56,552 nucleotides of DNA from JBDRGD01 sp043818095 (GCA_043818095.1 JBDRGD010000005.1:1-56552), one strand, 5' to 3'; shown: positions 48,632-56,552, counted from the stretch's first letter. Translations and numbers: made by a program. Notes: generated by a model not told the origin, from the letters alone.

Positions 48632-49677
48632 CACGGCTTTTTCCTCCAGGGTGCGGTCATCGGCTCCCGCAGGAACTCTCTTCGCTTCAGGTATTGCCGG
48701 CGTTTTACTCCCGCACACAGCGCCAGGTATTCTTCAAAATCGGCCACACCGTAAACGTATTTCCGCAGGTAATCCTCCGCCCCTTTTTCCGTCCGGCTCA
48801 GTTGCAGCCATTCCGCAATGTGCTCCTCGTCGTAGTAATAGACCCCCGGCATTTCGCAGGGGTGCGAACCGTACGGGGCTTCCACCACGGCGTCCACGAC
48901 GAAGAAGGGAATCACCGTCCTCCACGGTTCTCTCCTGATATCCTCGTTGTCCACGATTTCTTCGGTGGTGATAATCAGCCTCCGCGCGCACCGGGAAAGC
49001 TCAAAGTCCTCGACCATGATGCTGTCGATTTGCGCGTTGCCGTAGATATCGCAGCGGTGCACGTGAATGAAAGCGACGTCCGGGTAAGCGGCGGGAACCA
49101 GGCTGATGGGCTTGCCGGAGAAAGGGTCCTTGACCACCTTGCAGGAGCTGTATGCCAGGGTGTCGGTGCCCAGCATCGTCCGGGCGGGGATGAAGGGCAG
49201 CCCCATCATCCCCGCCAGCCACCGCCACTGGTAGCCGGCGTTGCTGATTTCCGCGATGACCCGGCACTGCCCGCTTTCCACCCTCCTCCGCGACCCCGGA
49301 GAGAGGCCCCGGAGCTCGTGGCCGAAGCAGTAAGCGGCCTCGACCCGGTTGACACAGCCCGAGGTCACCAGGATATCCATGTCGTGGCAGGCCGTCTTCC
49401 CCGCCATCGTCAGATTGCGCTTCTTCTGCCTGACTATCTCGTAGACTATCGGCATGGAAATCCGGACATGCCCGAATCCCCCGCTGGCGATAAAAGCCCC
49501 GTCACTCACGAACTCCCTGACCGCTTCCTGCGCGGACATCCTTTTATCTTTCAGTTCCCGGGACTTGTTTTCCGCCACCCAGCTCCTGGCTTCGTCAGGG
49601 TCGTGCCAGCCGATAAGCTCTCCTTTTCCTTCCTGGAACAATTCCACTTCCTGCCTCCCGGCGTCAAACGCTCGCAT
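48631..49677 (-). CDS. CoA-transferase subunit A, glutaconate CoA-transferase (GctA) type
   Basis: The 348-residue product has the GctA pattern: FVSDGAFIASGGFGHVRISMPIVYEIVRQ (near 56-84), GTDTLAYSSCKVVKDPFSG and PDVAFIHVHRCDIYGNAQI. The N-terminal ~46 residues precede the usual start, so a later start (MSAQEAV at residue 47) is possible. First gene of a two-gene operon with subunit B. The natural substrates of the family include glutaconate, 3-oxoacids and oxo-adipate-type acids. Here it would activate the acid from ring cleavage. Confidence 0.92.
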   Translation of the reverse strand: MRAFDAGRQEVELFQEGKGELIGWHDPDEARSWVAENKSRELKDKRMSAQEAVREFVSDGAFIASGGFGHVRISMPIVYEIVRQKKRNLTMAGKTACHDMDILVTSGCVNRVEAAYCFGHELRGLSPGSRRRVESGQCRVIAEISNAGYQWRWLAGMMGLPFIPARTMLGTDTLAYSSCKVVKDPFSGKPISLVPAAYPDVAFIHVHRCDIYGNAQIDSIMVEDFELSRCARRLIITTEEIVDNEDIRREPWRTVIPFFVVDAVVEAPYGSHPCEMPGVYYYDEEHIAEWLQLSRTEKGAEDYLRKYVYGVADFEEYLALCAGVKRRQYLKRREFLREPMTAPWRKKP

Positions 49678-49722
49678 AAGATTTGAAAAGAGACCGGCAA
49701 CCCGGCACGTCTGGATATGGCA

Positions 49723-49751
49723 ATTATACCCCCGAATCCGCCGGCAGGCAA
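49723..49751 (-). promoter_or_regulatory. Candidate promoter of the CoA-transferase genes
   Basis: Minus-strand TTGCCT (49746-49751), 17-bp spacer and perfect TATAAT (49723-49728). Confidence 0.65.
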
Positions 49752-49794
49752 GGAATACCTCTGTCGGGGATTCTGCGGTTATGCCCTGTAAGGG

Positions 49795-49825
49795 TTGTGC
49801 TCCCCCGGCAGGTTTCCGTTATAAT
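49795..49825 (+). promoter_or_regulatory. Candidate promoter of amidohydrolase 3
   Basis: TTGTGC (49795-49800), 19-bp spacer and perfect TATAAT (49820-49825). The long spacer and weak -35 make activator dependence possible. Confidence 0.45.
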
Positions 49826-49866
49826 AGAGGGTAATTCGGAGCGCCCCCGGGCGCGGGAGGAGAGTC

Positions 49867-50883
49867 ATGAAAGCCATTGACCTGGAAGCCCATTTTCTCA
49901 CCCGGGAATACCTGGACTACCTGCGCCAGCGCCGGGACGTGCCCCGGGAAGTCCGCGAAGGCGACAGCTATGTCCTCTGGTACCATGAGGACGTTTCCTC
50001 CCCGCGGAGCCCGGCGATTGACGAGCAGATGGCGGACATGGGGGAGGGGCGGTGGCAGCGGATGACCGCCGGCGGCGTTACCGGGCAGGTCCTGAGCCTG
50101 AGCCCGCCCACCGTGCAATACCTGGAGCCGGAAGAAGGCGTCTACTGGGCGAAAAAAATCAACGATACCCTGTCCGGGGTCGTGAAAAGCCACCCGGAGC
50201 GTTACGTCGGCCTTGCCTGCGTGGCGCCACAAAAACCGGAAGAAGCCGCGGCGGAAATCGGCCGGGCGATGACGGAGCTTGGTCTGAAAGGCGTGCTGAT
50301 GCAGTCGCACGTCGGCCGGGAATACCTCGATGCCGCCAAATACCGGGTGATTTTCGAGGCGGCGGAAAAATACGGTGCCCCCATCTACCTCCACCCGGAC
50401 ATCCCCATCGTGCCCATGCTGAGCGCTTATTCCGATTACGGTTTCGACATGTGCGGTCCTATCCTCGGCTACGCCGCGGACGCCGCCCTCCAGACCATGA
50501 GGCTCATCCTCAGCGGCCTCTTCGACGAGTTCCCCAAGCTGCAGATAATCCTGGGGCACATGGGGGAGGGGCTGCCCTACTGGATGGGACGCATGGACTT
50601 CAGCTGGCTGCGCTCCTGGACCGGGGAAAAACCGTTCAATATCGAGCGCCGCCCCAGCGACTACCTGCGGACGAACTTCACGGTGACCACCAGCGGCATG
50701 TCTTTCCTGCCGGCGTTCATGTGCGCTTACATGGCATTGGGCGCGGACCGCATCGCTTTCGCCGTGGACTATCCCTACGAGGACAGCGGCGAGGCCCGCA
50801 AATTCATCCTGGAAACACCCATCAGCGATGCGGACAAGGAGAAAATCCTCCACGGGAACGCGGAGAGGCTCTTCCACCTTTAA
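49867..50883 (+). CDS. Amidohydrolase_2 family protein 3 (E-x-H decarboxylase type)
   Basis: The 338-residue product starts MKAIDLEAHFLTREYLDYL with E7-x-H9, continues with PIYLHPDIPI and ILGHMGEGLPYWMGRMD, and has FAVDYPYEDSGEARKF for the last Asp. It is closer to amidohydrolases 1 and 4 than to 2 by these motifs. It lies next to the CoA-transferase operon and an MFS carrier gene. Preceded by GGGAGGAGAG. Same likely chemistry as amidohydrolase 1, on a different substrate. Confidence 0.88.
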   Translation: MKAIDLEAHFLTREYLDYLRQRRDVPREVREGDSYVLWYHEDVSSPRSPAIDEQMADMGEGRWQRMTAGGVTGQVLSLSPPTVQYLEPEEGVYWAKKINDTLSGVVKSHPERYVGLACVAPQKPEEAAAEIGRAMTELGLKGVLMQSHVGREYLDAAKYRVIFEAAEKYGAPIYLHPDIPIVPMLSAYSDYGFDMCGPILGYAADAALQTMRLILSGLFDEFPKLQIILGHMGEGLPYWMGRMDFSWLRSWTGEKPFNIERRPSDYLRTNFTVTTSGMSFLPAFMCAYMALGADRIAFAVDYPYEDSGEARKFILETPISDADKEKILHGNAERLFHL

Positions 50884-52085
50884 GGCAGTGTGTCTGTTAC
50901 CTGCCGCCGGCGGTCCCGCGCCGGGTCCGGGGCGCGCAGCATCAACGCCGCCACGAATACCGCCAGTATTGCCGGGATGATGAACGGCACGGAGTTAATC
51001 GCCACCTGCCCCGTGTACTGGGCGATATAGGTCACCGTAATCGGACCGATAACCATGCCCAGGTCCCCGACGACGCGGTAAACGCCCATCGCCGTCCCCA
51101 GCTTGTCCTTGGGAGCGACGTCCGCGGGCCAGGCGGCGAGGGAGCCCTGCAGCCCGGTAGCGAGGCCGTAAAACGCCATGACCATCACCAGGGTGGTCAG
51201 GGTGCTCATCGCGGGCACCAGCATCACGGCGAGCGCGCTCAGGAGCAGGCTGCTCATTATCGGTATTTTCCGGCCGATTTTATCCGAGAGCCAGCCGGAG
51301 GGGAAGGTGCAGAGAGAGGTCACCACGGCGGCGACGGTGAGCAGCAGCCCTATTTTATCCTCGGAAAATCCCAGGTTCAGTGCGGCGTAAAGGGGGAAAA
51401 GCGTGGAGCGCACGCTGGACCTGAGGAAAAAGAAGGCGAAGACGGAGCAGGTCACCAGCATAAAGGGCCCGGTGCGGAGGACCATGGGGATGTCCCGCAG
51501 CCTGACCGCCGTGCGCGGCTGGAGGGGGTCCCCGGTCGTCTCCTTCAGCGGGATGGTCGCCAGCAGCCCCAGTAAGGAAATCCCCCCGTAGACGAAAAAG
51601 GGCGCGTTCAGGCCGAAGTGGTAGGCGCTGTAGCCCCCGATGGTCGGGCCGAAGGCATTAGCGGCGAAAATCAGCCCGGAATAGGTGGACATGAAGCGCC
51701 CCCGGTATTCCCCGGTGGAGACCTGCGCCACCCACGTCGTCGCCGCGGTGGCGTACAGGGCGGACCCGGCGCCCTGGATGACGCGTCCCACAATCAGCCA
51801 GCCGTAGCTTGTCGCCGTGCCGGAGACGAAAGAGGAAAGGATGATGAGCACCAGACCGGTGATCATGTTCCGTTTCCGGCCATAGCGGTCGGCGAGGAAA
51901 CCGGCGGGCAGGTCCACGACGAGGCGGCACAGCGCAAATGCCGAAATCGCCCACCCCGTCAGCGCCACGGGGATATTGAAGGAGAGGGCGTACTGCGGCA
52001 GTATCGGGGAGACGATGTTAAAGCCCAGCATGACGAACCCGGAAACCACGGAGAGGTTCAGAATGATGAAGAGGCGCTGTCTCAT
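50880..52085 (-). CDS. MFS transporter 1
   Basis: From ATG 52083-52085 the product has 401 residues and about 12 membrane helices. The loop between helices 2 and 3 carries the MFS signature DLPAGFLADRYGRKRN, and the matching loop in the second half reads GWLSDKIGRKIP. An earlier start at 52136 would add 17 residues that look unconserved; ribosome-binding signals are weak at both. Substrate unknown; the position beside amidohydrolase 3 suggests uptake or export of a pathway compound. Overlaps the convergent amidohydrolase gene by four bases. Confidence 0.88.
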   Translation of the reverse strand: MRQRLFIILNLSVVSGFVMLGFNIVSPILPQYALSFNIPVALTGWAISAFALCRLVVDLPAGFLADRYGRKRNMITGLVLIILSSFVSGTATSYGWLIVGRVIQGAGSALYATAATTWVAQVSTGEYRGRFMSTYSGLIFAANAFGPTIGGYSAYHFGLNAPFFVYGGISLLGLLATIPLKETTGDPLQPRTAVRLRDIPMVLRTGPFMLVTCSVFAFFFLRSSVRSTLFPLYAALNLGFSEDKIGLLLTVAAVVTSLCTFPSGWLSDKIGRKIPIMSSLLLSALAVMLVPAMSTLTTLVMVMAFYGLATGLQGSLAAWPADVAPKDKLGTAMGVYRVVGDLGMVIGPITVTYIAQYTGQVAINSVPFIIPAILAVFVAALMLRAPDPARDRRRQVTDTLP

Positions 52086-52230
52086 GATGCTGCCGACGGT
52101 GCCATCCGGGGATGGCCTTGTCCTTCCCGGTGCCATTGGAACCCGGCCTCAATATACGGTCGGCCAGCATACGGCACCCTGAAAATATTACCACAATCCC
52201 GGCGTTGACTGCGAAAATGAATCCCGCCGT

Positions 52231-53478
52231 CTACGACTGCCGCGCCGTCAACGTCTCCGGCATACCGATGAGCAGGGGAATCCGGATAAGGATATCGAGG
52301 GCGATTAATGCCAGGAAGATATACTGGGGACCGATGCTGTCCCAGATAAGCCCCGCCAGGAAAGCGGTCAGGGCGGCAAGGGACATGCGGAAGAAAGCGA
52401 TGATGCCCACCCATTTCGCCATGTGCTCCGCGGGAACAAGCTCGAACTGCATGGCGGCGGTAATCACCTGGTTGATGAAGAAGAAGCCCTGCAGGGCGCT
52501 GGCGATAATCAGGAACAGCGGGTTCGGCGCCCAGATGAGCAGCAGGCTGGAAAGCCAGAACAGGGGAGCGATGGCGAAGAGGACCTTTTTCCGGCCATGC
52601 CGGTCCGCCATCCTGCCCAGGGGGATGCCCAGCACCAGCGGGGTAAGGGCAAAGGCGGTGACCATCACGCCCAGAACAATCTCGTCGGCCCCCTTGAACT
52701 CGTTCGCGAAGGGCTGGGTATACGGGATAATCATGCCCAGGGGCAAGTAGGCGACGACGGAGATGCCGATAAAGCGCCGGATACCCTTACCCTGCCGGTA
52801 TATCTCGAGCAGCCCCTGCCGGAAACCTGCCGTGGCGTCGGCCTGCGGCCAGCGGCGGTCCGAGAGACGGGTGAGCACCAGGAAAAAGGTGAAAACAGTG
52901 CCTGCCAGGGTGATGAAGAACAGCGGGCGGATGCTATCGACGTTGAGGCCGCCGAAGTAAGCGACCAGCAGCGCCCCGAGCATCGGGCCCGCCATCCCCA
53001 GTATCCCCGCGGCCAGGCTCTCGCAGCAGCTCATCGCCGTCGCCCGGTCGACCGTCGCCAGGGAGTTGCCGCAGACCACGGCGCAGCTGTGGATGCTCGT
53101 GCGGAAACCTATCCAGTAGGCCAGCATGGCGACGATGATGATGGGCCAGCTCTGCGCCACGCCGTAAATGAGCCAGGAGACCGCCAGCAGGACGATGCCG
53201 ACGAGATAGACCCGCTTGTTGCCGAAGCGGTCGATAATCCAGCCCGTCATCGGGGCAATCAGCCCGGCCACGCCCATGCCGACGCTGTTGACGATGCCCA
53301 GTTGCGTCCCCGTCGCCCCCAGGGCGAGGGTGTAGATGGAGAGGTAAGGCAGCAGCATCTGGTAAAAGAAACGGAAGATGGATGTCCGCGCCGCAGAGAC
53401 TTTCCAGTCAGTCGGCTGCCGGCCGATAAAGTCAATCCCCTGTTGGACTGCCCCCTTTACGCCCGCATCGGCACGCAT
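52231..53478 (-). CDS. MFS transporter 2
   Basis: The start at ATG 53476-53478 gives 415 residues with about 12 membrane helices. Signature loops are GWIIDRFGNKRV in the first half and GRMADRHGRKKV in the second. An earlier start at 53571 would add a basic stretch without a ribosome-binding site. It lies 145 bp upstream of MFS transporter 1 on the same strand, but the two are not close in sequence, so they are not a recent duplication. Confidence 0.88.
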   Translation of the reverse strand: MRADAGVKGAVQQGIDFIGRQPTDWKVSAARTSIFRFFYQMLLPYLSIYTLALGATGTQLGIVNSVGMGVAGLIAPMTGWIIDRFGNKRVYLVGIVLLAVSWLIYGVAQSWPIIIVAMLAYWIGFRTSIHSCAVVCGNSLATVDRATAMSCCESLAAGILGMAGPMLGALLVAYFGGLNVDSIRPLFFITLAGTVFTFFLVLTRLSDRRWPQADATAGFRQGLLEIYRQGKGIRRFIGISVVAYLPLGMIIPYTQPFANEFKGADEIVLGVMVTAFALTPLVLGIPLGRMADRHGRKKVLFAIAPLFWLSSLLLIWAPNPLFLIIASALQGFFFINQVITAAMQFELVPAEHMAKWVGIIAFFRMSLAALTAFLAGLIWDSIGPQYIFLALIALDILIRIPLLIGMPETLTARQS

Positions 53479-53580
53479 ATCAGGCTTTTCTCTCCGGGAA
53501 ATTCCAGTCTTATCCTGCCGCCCGGTCTGTTTCGAGCATCTCTGCAATCCCGCGGCAGGCCTTTGCCGCAAACCAGTAGT

Positions 53581-53609
53581 ATTATCTTACATTCTCGCGC
53601 GCAGTTCAA
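53581..53609 (-). promoter_or_regulatory. Promoter of MFS transporter 2
   Basis: Minus-strand TTGAAC (53604-53609), 17-bp spacer and GATAAT (53581-53586). The divergent Lrp gene has its own TATAAT at 53681-53686, so regulation of both from this gap is plausible. Confidence 0.7.
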
Positions 53610-53716
53610 CAACGGCTTTACCATGGATAGAAAAGATGCGACTTTAGTCACAGCAGTCCGGCGGCTGACACATTATCATTTATAATGAAGAAAATGCGCA
53701 GGAAGGAAAGTTTGAT

Positions 53717-54166
53717 ATGAGCATGTTGGATAATGTCGACCGCAAGCTGATGCAATTGATGGAGCGTAATGCCAGCCAGACCAGCGAGAAATTAGCCAAG
53801 CAGTTGAAGGTAAGCTCGGCAACGGTCCGGCGCCGTCTTAAGAGGCTCATGCAGAGCAATGCCCTGCACGTCATCGGCGTGGCGGACCCGGCGCTGCTGG
53901 GCTACAAACTGGCGGTGGTTATCGCCCTGGACATCGTCCCGGAAAAGCTGGGTGCGGCGATGGATATGCTGGGAGACCGCCCGGAGGTAAAGTGGGTCTC
54001 GCCGACGACGGGCCGGTTCGACGTTATCGCCATCGCCCGCTTTCCTTCTACGGAGGCCCTCTCCCAGTTCATGATGCATGACCTCTCCAGGCTGGAAGGC
54101 TTGAAGGACAGCGAGACATTCATCTGCCTCGACGTGAAGAACGGTCATCGCATACCGCTTATCTAG
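53717..54166 (+). CDS. Lrp/AsnC-family transcription regulator
   Basis: The 149-residue product has an N-terminal winged helix-turn-helix (about 5-50, DRKLMQLMERNASQTSEKLAKQLKV with recognition helix SSATVRRRLKRL) and a C-terminal RAM/ligand-binding domain (about 65-140). Lrp-type proteins form dimers or octamers and respond to amino acids or related small acids. It is divergent from MFS transporter 2, the common place for a local regulator. It is the only clear transcription factor in the catabolic region. Confidence 0.93.
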   Translation: MSMLDNVDRKLMQLMERNASQTSEKLAKQLKVSSATVRRRLKRLMQSNALHVIGVADPALLGYKLAVVIALDIVPEKLGAAMDMLGDRPEVKWVSPTTGRFDVIAIARFPSTEALSQFMMHDLSRLEGLKDSETFICLDVKNGHRIPLI

Positions 54167-54194
54167 CGGAAGCACGTTAGCTGTGCCACTTCTT

Positions 54195-54238
54195 CCCCCC
54201 GCTCCGGTACCCAAAAAACCGGGTGGGGGGATTTTTTT
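54195..54238 (+). terminator. Rho-independent terminator after the Lrp gene
   Basis: CCCCCC (54195-54200)/GGGGGG (54225-54230) outside and CCGGT (54204-54208)/ACCGG (54218-54222) inside, followed by ATTTTTTT. Confidence 0.85.
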
Positions 54239-54336
54239 ATGGCCGGCCGCGCCCCGGCCGATTTTACAGCGGCGCTTTTATCATTATAAAATCGGGTGCC
54301 GGATGCTTGAACAGGAGCGCGGCCCGGGAGGAAAGC

Positions 54337-55173
54337 GTGATACAGATTAGCGCAAACGTTTACGTGGAACATGATTACCCCGTCTGCAACGTGGGGATGG
54401 TGACCACGGAGGCGGGCGTGGTGCTGGTCGATTCCCCCATGCGCCCCTCGGACGCGGTACGCTGGAGGGAGGAAGCCGCCCGCCGGGGCGAGATCCGCTA
54501 CCTGCTGCACACGGACCCGCATAAGGACCACTTCATGGGCGCCTGGTTTTTCCCCGGCGTGATGGTATCCCACCGGACCTCCCGGGAAAGGCTGGCGCGG
54601 GAAAACCTGGAAGAGGTCATGACCCGCTTCCGCCAGATTGACCCCGCGTCAATGCACCTCATCGGGGGCTACCGCGTGCGGCTGGCGGACATCGCTTTTA
54701 CCGGGGAACTCGATTTGCGTCTCGGGAAGCATACCTTCCGGCTTTTGGAGCTGCCGGGGCACTCCGAGGGGCTGTGCGGCGTTTACCTACCGGAGGAACG
54801 CGTCGTCTTTGCTTCCGACTGCGTTTTTTACCACGTGCGGAGCGCGCTGTACGAAGCGGACCCCGCGGCCTGGCTGGAGTCCCTGCGGCGGCTGAACGAG
54901 CTGGACGTGGACGCGATTGTCCCGGGGCACGGCAGCAGCGTCTGCAAGAAGGACCACCTGGCGGAGCAGACCGATATCATCCGGCGCTGGGTGGACGCCG
55001 TCCGTGCCGCCAAACAAAAAGGAATGGGCCCGGAGGAAGCCGTCAATACGATTTCCTGCCCGGACCCTTACCCGATGATACCCGGAGCGCCGATGACCGC
55101 CGCCGACCTGGACAAAGCGATTATCCACCGCCTTTACCGGGTGCTGGCGGAGGAAGAACGGACATCCCGATAG
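54337..55173 (+). CDS. Metallo-beta-lactamase-fold hydrolase
   Basis: A GTG start behind GGGAGG gives 278 residues; a longer frame from 54223 would run through the terminator. The MBL fold is clear (NVYVEHDYPVCNVGMVTTEAGVVLVDSP, LELPGHSEGLCGVYLPE, FASDCVFYHVR and IVPGHGS). The metal motif HxHxDH reads D60-P-H62-K-D64-H65, so the first His is Asp. A second conserved His (H65) and the later GHSEG His and SDC Asp remain. The function may be hydrolysis of a lactone or thioester, but the altered first ligand could weaken one metal site. Confidence 0.87.
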   Translation: MIQISANVYVEHDYPVCNVGMVTTEAGVVLVDSPMRPSDAVRWREEAARRGEIRYLLHTDPHKDHFMGAWFFPGVMVSHRTSRERLARENLEEVMTRFRQIDPASMHLIGGYRVRLADIAFTGELDLRLGKHTFRLLELPGHSEGLCGVYLPEERVVFASDCVFYHVRSALYEADPAAWLESLRRLNELDVDAIVPGHGSSVCKKDHLAEQTDIIRRWVDAVRAAKQKGMGPEEAVNTISCPDPYPMIPGAPMTAADLDKAIIHRLYRVLAEEERTSR

Positions 55174-55183
55174 TTACCGGAAG

Positions 55184-56215
55184 CTAGAGCTTCAGAAGCT
55201 TTTCCACATTAAGGTGGCAGATTTTCTCTTTGTCCGCGGCGGGCAGGTCCACCTTTTCGATAAAGTCGGCGGCCACCTTGTTCTGCTCGTAAGGATGGTC
55301 CACTGCGAAGAGCACCCTCTCCACGCCCAGCACCTGGCAGACGTATTTCAGCACCGGCTCCCAGAACATCCCGCTGGTGGTGACCATGAAATTCTGTTTA
55401 ATGTAGTCCGTGGGGTTCTTCGCCAGCTTGGGCAGGGAGGGGTCGGGGTTGAGCTTTTCCTTGCTCCAGCGGTTGTCCAGCCGCCACATCCAGAACGGCA
55501 GGGCCTCGCCGAGGTGCCCGAGGATAATTTTCAGGCCGGGGTATTTGTCAAAGACCCCGCCTAAAATCAGGCGCATGGAGTGCAGGCCCGCCTCGGCGGC
55601 GTAGCCCCACATCGAGCCGGTCAGGGGCTTGTAAGCCATGAAGGGCTTAATCATAGCGGCGGAGGGTGACTTGGGGTGCAAGTAGATAGGCACACCCAGC
55701 TTTTCCGCCATCGCCAGGACAGGCCCGAACTCGGGCTCGTCGAGGTATTTCCCCTGGACGTTCGAGTTCAGCTTGGTCCCCTTGAAACCGAGTTCTTTCA
55801 CGGCGCGCTCCAGCTCTTTCGCGGCATTCAGGGGGTCCTGGGGAGCGATGGTCGCGAAGGCGGCGAAGCGGTCCGGGTGTTTCTTGATGGCGGCGGCGCA
55901 GGAGTCGTTCGCCTTCCGGGCGAGCATGGTGCCGTCCGCGGGGGTGAAAGCGTCCACGCCGGAAGAGAGGCAGAGGACCTGCATGTCGATCCCGGCGTCG
56001 TCCATCTCCTTCAGCCGGCCCTCCCCCAGGTCAAGCAGCTTGCCCCCGATTTCCGCGCTGAAGGTCGCCTTGATTTCCGGGGTGTACCACATTTCTTCTT
56101 TCGTTTGCCCTTTTTCATCTTTCACGGTGACCATTTTGGGAAAGGTCTTGCTGGCACGCATGAAATCGAGGATTTCCTGCACGACAAAATGCTCTTCGAT
56201 GGCGATTTTTTTCAA
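55184..56215 (-). CDS. Amidohydrolase_2 family protein 4 (E-x-H decarboxylase type)
   Basis: The 343-residue product starts MKKIAIEEHFVVQEILDFM, the EEHF form found in gamma-resorcylate decarboxylase. The other ligands appear as PIYLHPKSPS, ILGHLGEALPFWMWRLD and FAVDHPYEQNK. AGGAGG precedes the ATG. It has its own strong promoter and converges on the MBL-fold gene 10 bp away. Of the four paralogues it has the most typical decarboxylase N-terminus. Confidence 0.9.
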   Translation of the reverse strand: MKKIAIEEHFVVQEILDFMRASKTFPKMVTVKDEKGQTKEEMWYTPEIKATFSAEIGGKLLDLGEGRLKEMDDAGIDMQVLCLSSGVDAFTPADGTMLARKANDSCAAAIKKHPDRFAAFATIAPQDPLNAAKELERAVKELGFKGTKLNSNVQGKYLDEPEFGPVLAMAEKLGVPIYLHPKSPSAAMIKPFMAYKPLTGSMWGYAAEAGLHSMRLILGGVFDKYPGLKIILGHLGEALPFWMWRLDNRWSKEKLNPDPSLPKLAKNPTDYIKQNFMVTTSGMFWEPVLKYVCQVLGVERVLFAVDHPYEQNKVAADFIEKVDLPAADKEKICHLNVEKLLKL

Positions 56216-56244
56216 CGGCGGACCTCCTTAAAGATACCAGACTA

Positions 56245-56273
56245 ATTTAGCGGTATTCGCGCCGGTTTGTCAA
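56245..56273 (-). promoter_or_regulatory. Promoter of amidohydrolase 4
   Basis: Minus-strand TTGACA (56268-56273), 17-bp spacer and CTAAAT (56245-56250). Confidence 0.7.
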
Positions 56274-56379
56274 TCACCGGAGCGGGCTGTCTTTTTTATC
56301 TTTATTGTAGCCCACTTTACACCATCTCCGGTAACATCGCTAAATGCCCATTTACAGGAGGCCGGGGGAGATTAATAAC

Positions 56380-56472
56380 GAGAGGGGGCAAAGCCCCCTC
56401 TCAAAATAACTAACTCCCCCTCTCAAACAGCAGAAAAAGCGTGACGCAGGGCGAAACATGTTTGAGAGGGGG
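56380..56472. repeat. Inverted-repeat cluster built on GAGAGGGGG
   Basis: This fills most of the 337-bp gene-free right edge. GAGAGGGGGC (56380-56389) and GCCCCCTCTC (56393-56402) make a 10-bp hairpin with an AAA loop. Then CCCCCTCTCAAACA (56416-56429) and TGTTTGAGAGGGGG (56459-56472) form a perfect 14-bp inverted repeat around 29 bp. The unit thus appears four times in alternating orientation, like ends of a small non-coding mobile element. The first hairpin could also terminate transcription from the right. Confidence 0.7.
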
Positions 56473-56522
56473 CAAGGGGGTGAGCCTGAAGAATAACGAA
56501 GGACAGGCAACACCCCTTTAGT

Positions 56523-56552
56523 TCAGGCCGCCGGTTTTTCCCCGACGGCGTT
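56523..56552 (-). CDS. Possible C-terminal end of a gene entering from the right
   Basis: On the minus strand, the last nine codons of an open frame (reading NAVGEKPAA) end in TGA at 56523-56525 and run off the window. The Ala/Pro-rich ending suits a protein C-terminus, but the stretch is too short to be sure. Confidence 0.25.
   Translation of the reverse strand, partial: NAVGEKPAA

Noticed and set aside
50052..51575. Long plus-strand open frame of about 507 codons
   Set aside because: It covers amidohydrolase 3 in another frame and then the antisense of MFS transporter 1. The product is Arg/Gly/His-rich with no fold signals, a typical GC-rich shadow frame.

Overview
The window reads as a GC-rich (roughly 60% by eye) bacterial chromosome segment. 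It best fits an anaerobic Chloroflexota of the Dehalococcoidia type. That placement is an inference from the gene content: a reductive-dehalogenase-like protein, two tungsten aldehyde:ferredoxin oxidoreductases, a yebC-ruvC-ruvA cluster, a class V aminotransferase-serA pair and a large set of small-molecule catabolic genes. No tRNA, rRNA, CRISPR array or complete insertion sequence was seen. Most genes have good Shine-Dalgarno (SD) sites, and many have sigma70-like promoters.

Left edge (1-7.3 kb): an edge-truncated, AT-rich DNA methyltransferase; rsgA; uvrB behind a small membrane-protein frame interrupted by an in-frame TGA; a toxin-antitoxin-like pair lying between two copies of a G-rich direct repeat; and an AT-rich SIR2-like/DUF4917 protein directly behind a PPC-domain gene. 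This part looks like housekeeping DNA with acquired defence or stress genes.

Housekeeping core (7.3-31.9 kb): pseudouridine synthase, Na+/H+ antiporter, ruvA-ruvC-yebC; a ThDP enzyme/MoaD-like/tungsten oxidoreductase/E1-like module; ribF-tyrS-aminotransferase-serA; a zinc-ribbon/S21/RRM cluster that looks cold-shock-like; phosphofructokinase and class I aldolase; a TreT-like glycosyltransferase; hydroxyacyl-CoA dehydrogenase and thiolase; a cupin; and msrPQ.

Catabolic region (32-56.3 kb): a cytoplasmic RdhA-like corrinoid/Fe-S protein, an M24 peptidase-like enzyme, a CocE-type hydrolase, a second AOR with altered cysteine spacing, four amidohydrolase_2 paralogues (three with the E-x-H signature of non-oxidative hydroxybenzoate decarboxylases), a zinc alcohol dehydrogenase, a tandem VOC protein, a crotonase-fold protein carrying the 6-oxocamphor-hydrolase catalytic set, a TRAP transporter, a fumarylacetoacetase-family protein, a two-subunit CoA-transferase, two MFS carriers, an Lrp regulator and a metallo-beta-lactamase-fold protein. 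Together these suggest oxygen-independent breakdown of an imported carboxylated ring compound: decarboxylation, redox steps to a beta-diketone, hydrolytic C-C cleavage, CoA activation, then thiolysis. The substrate cannot be read from the sequence.
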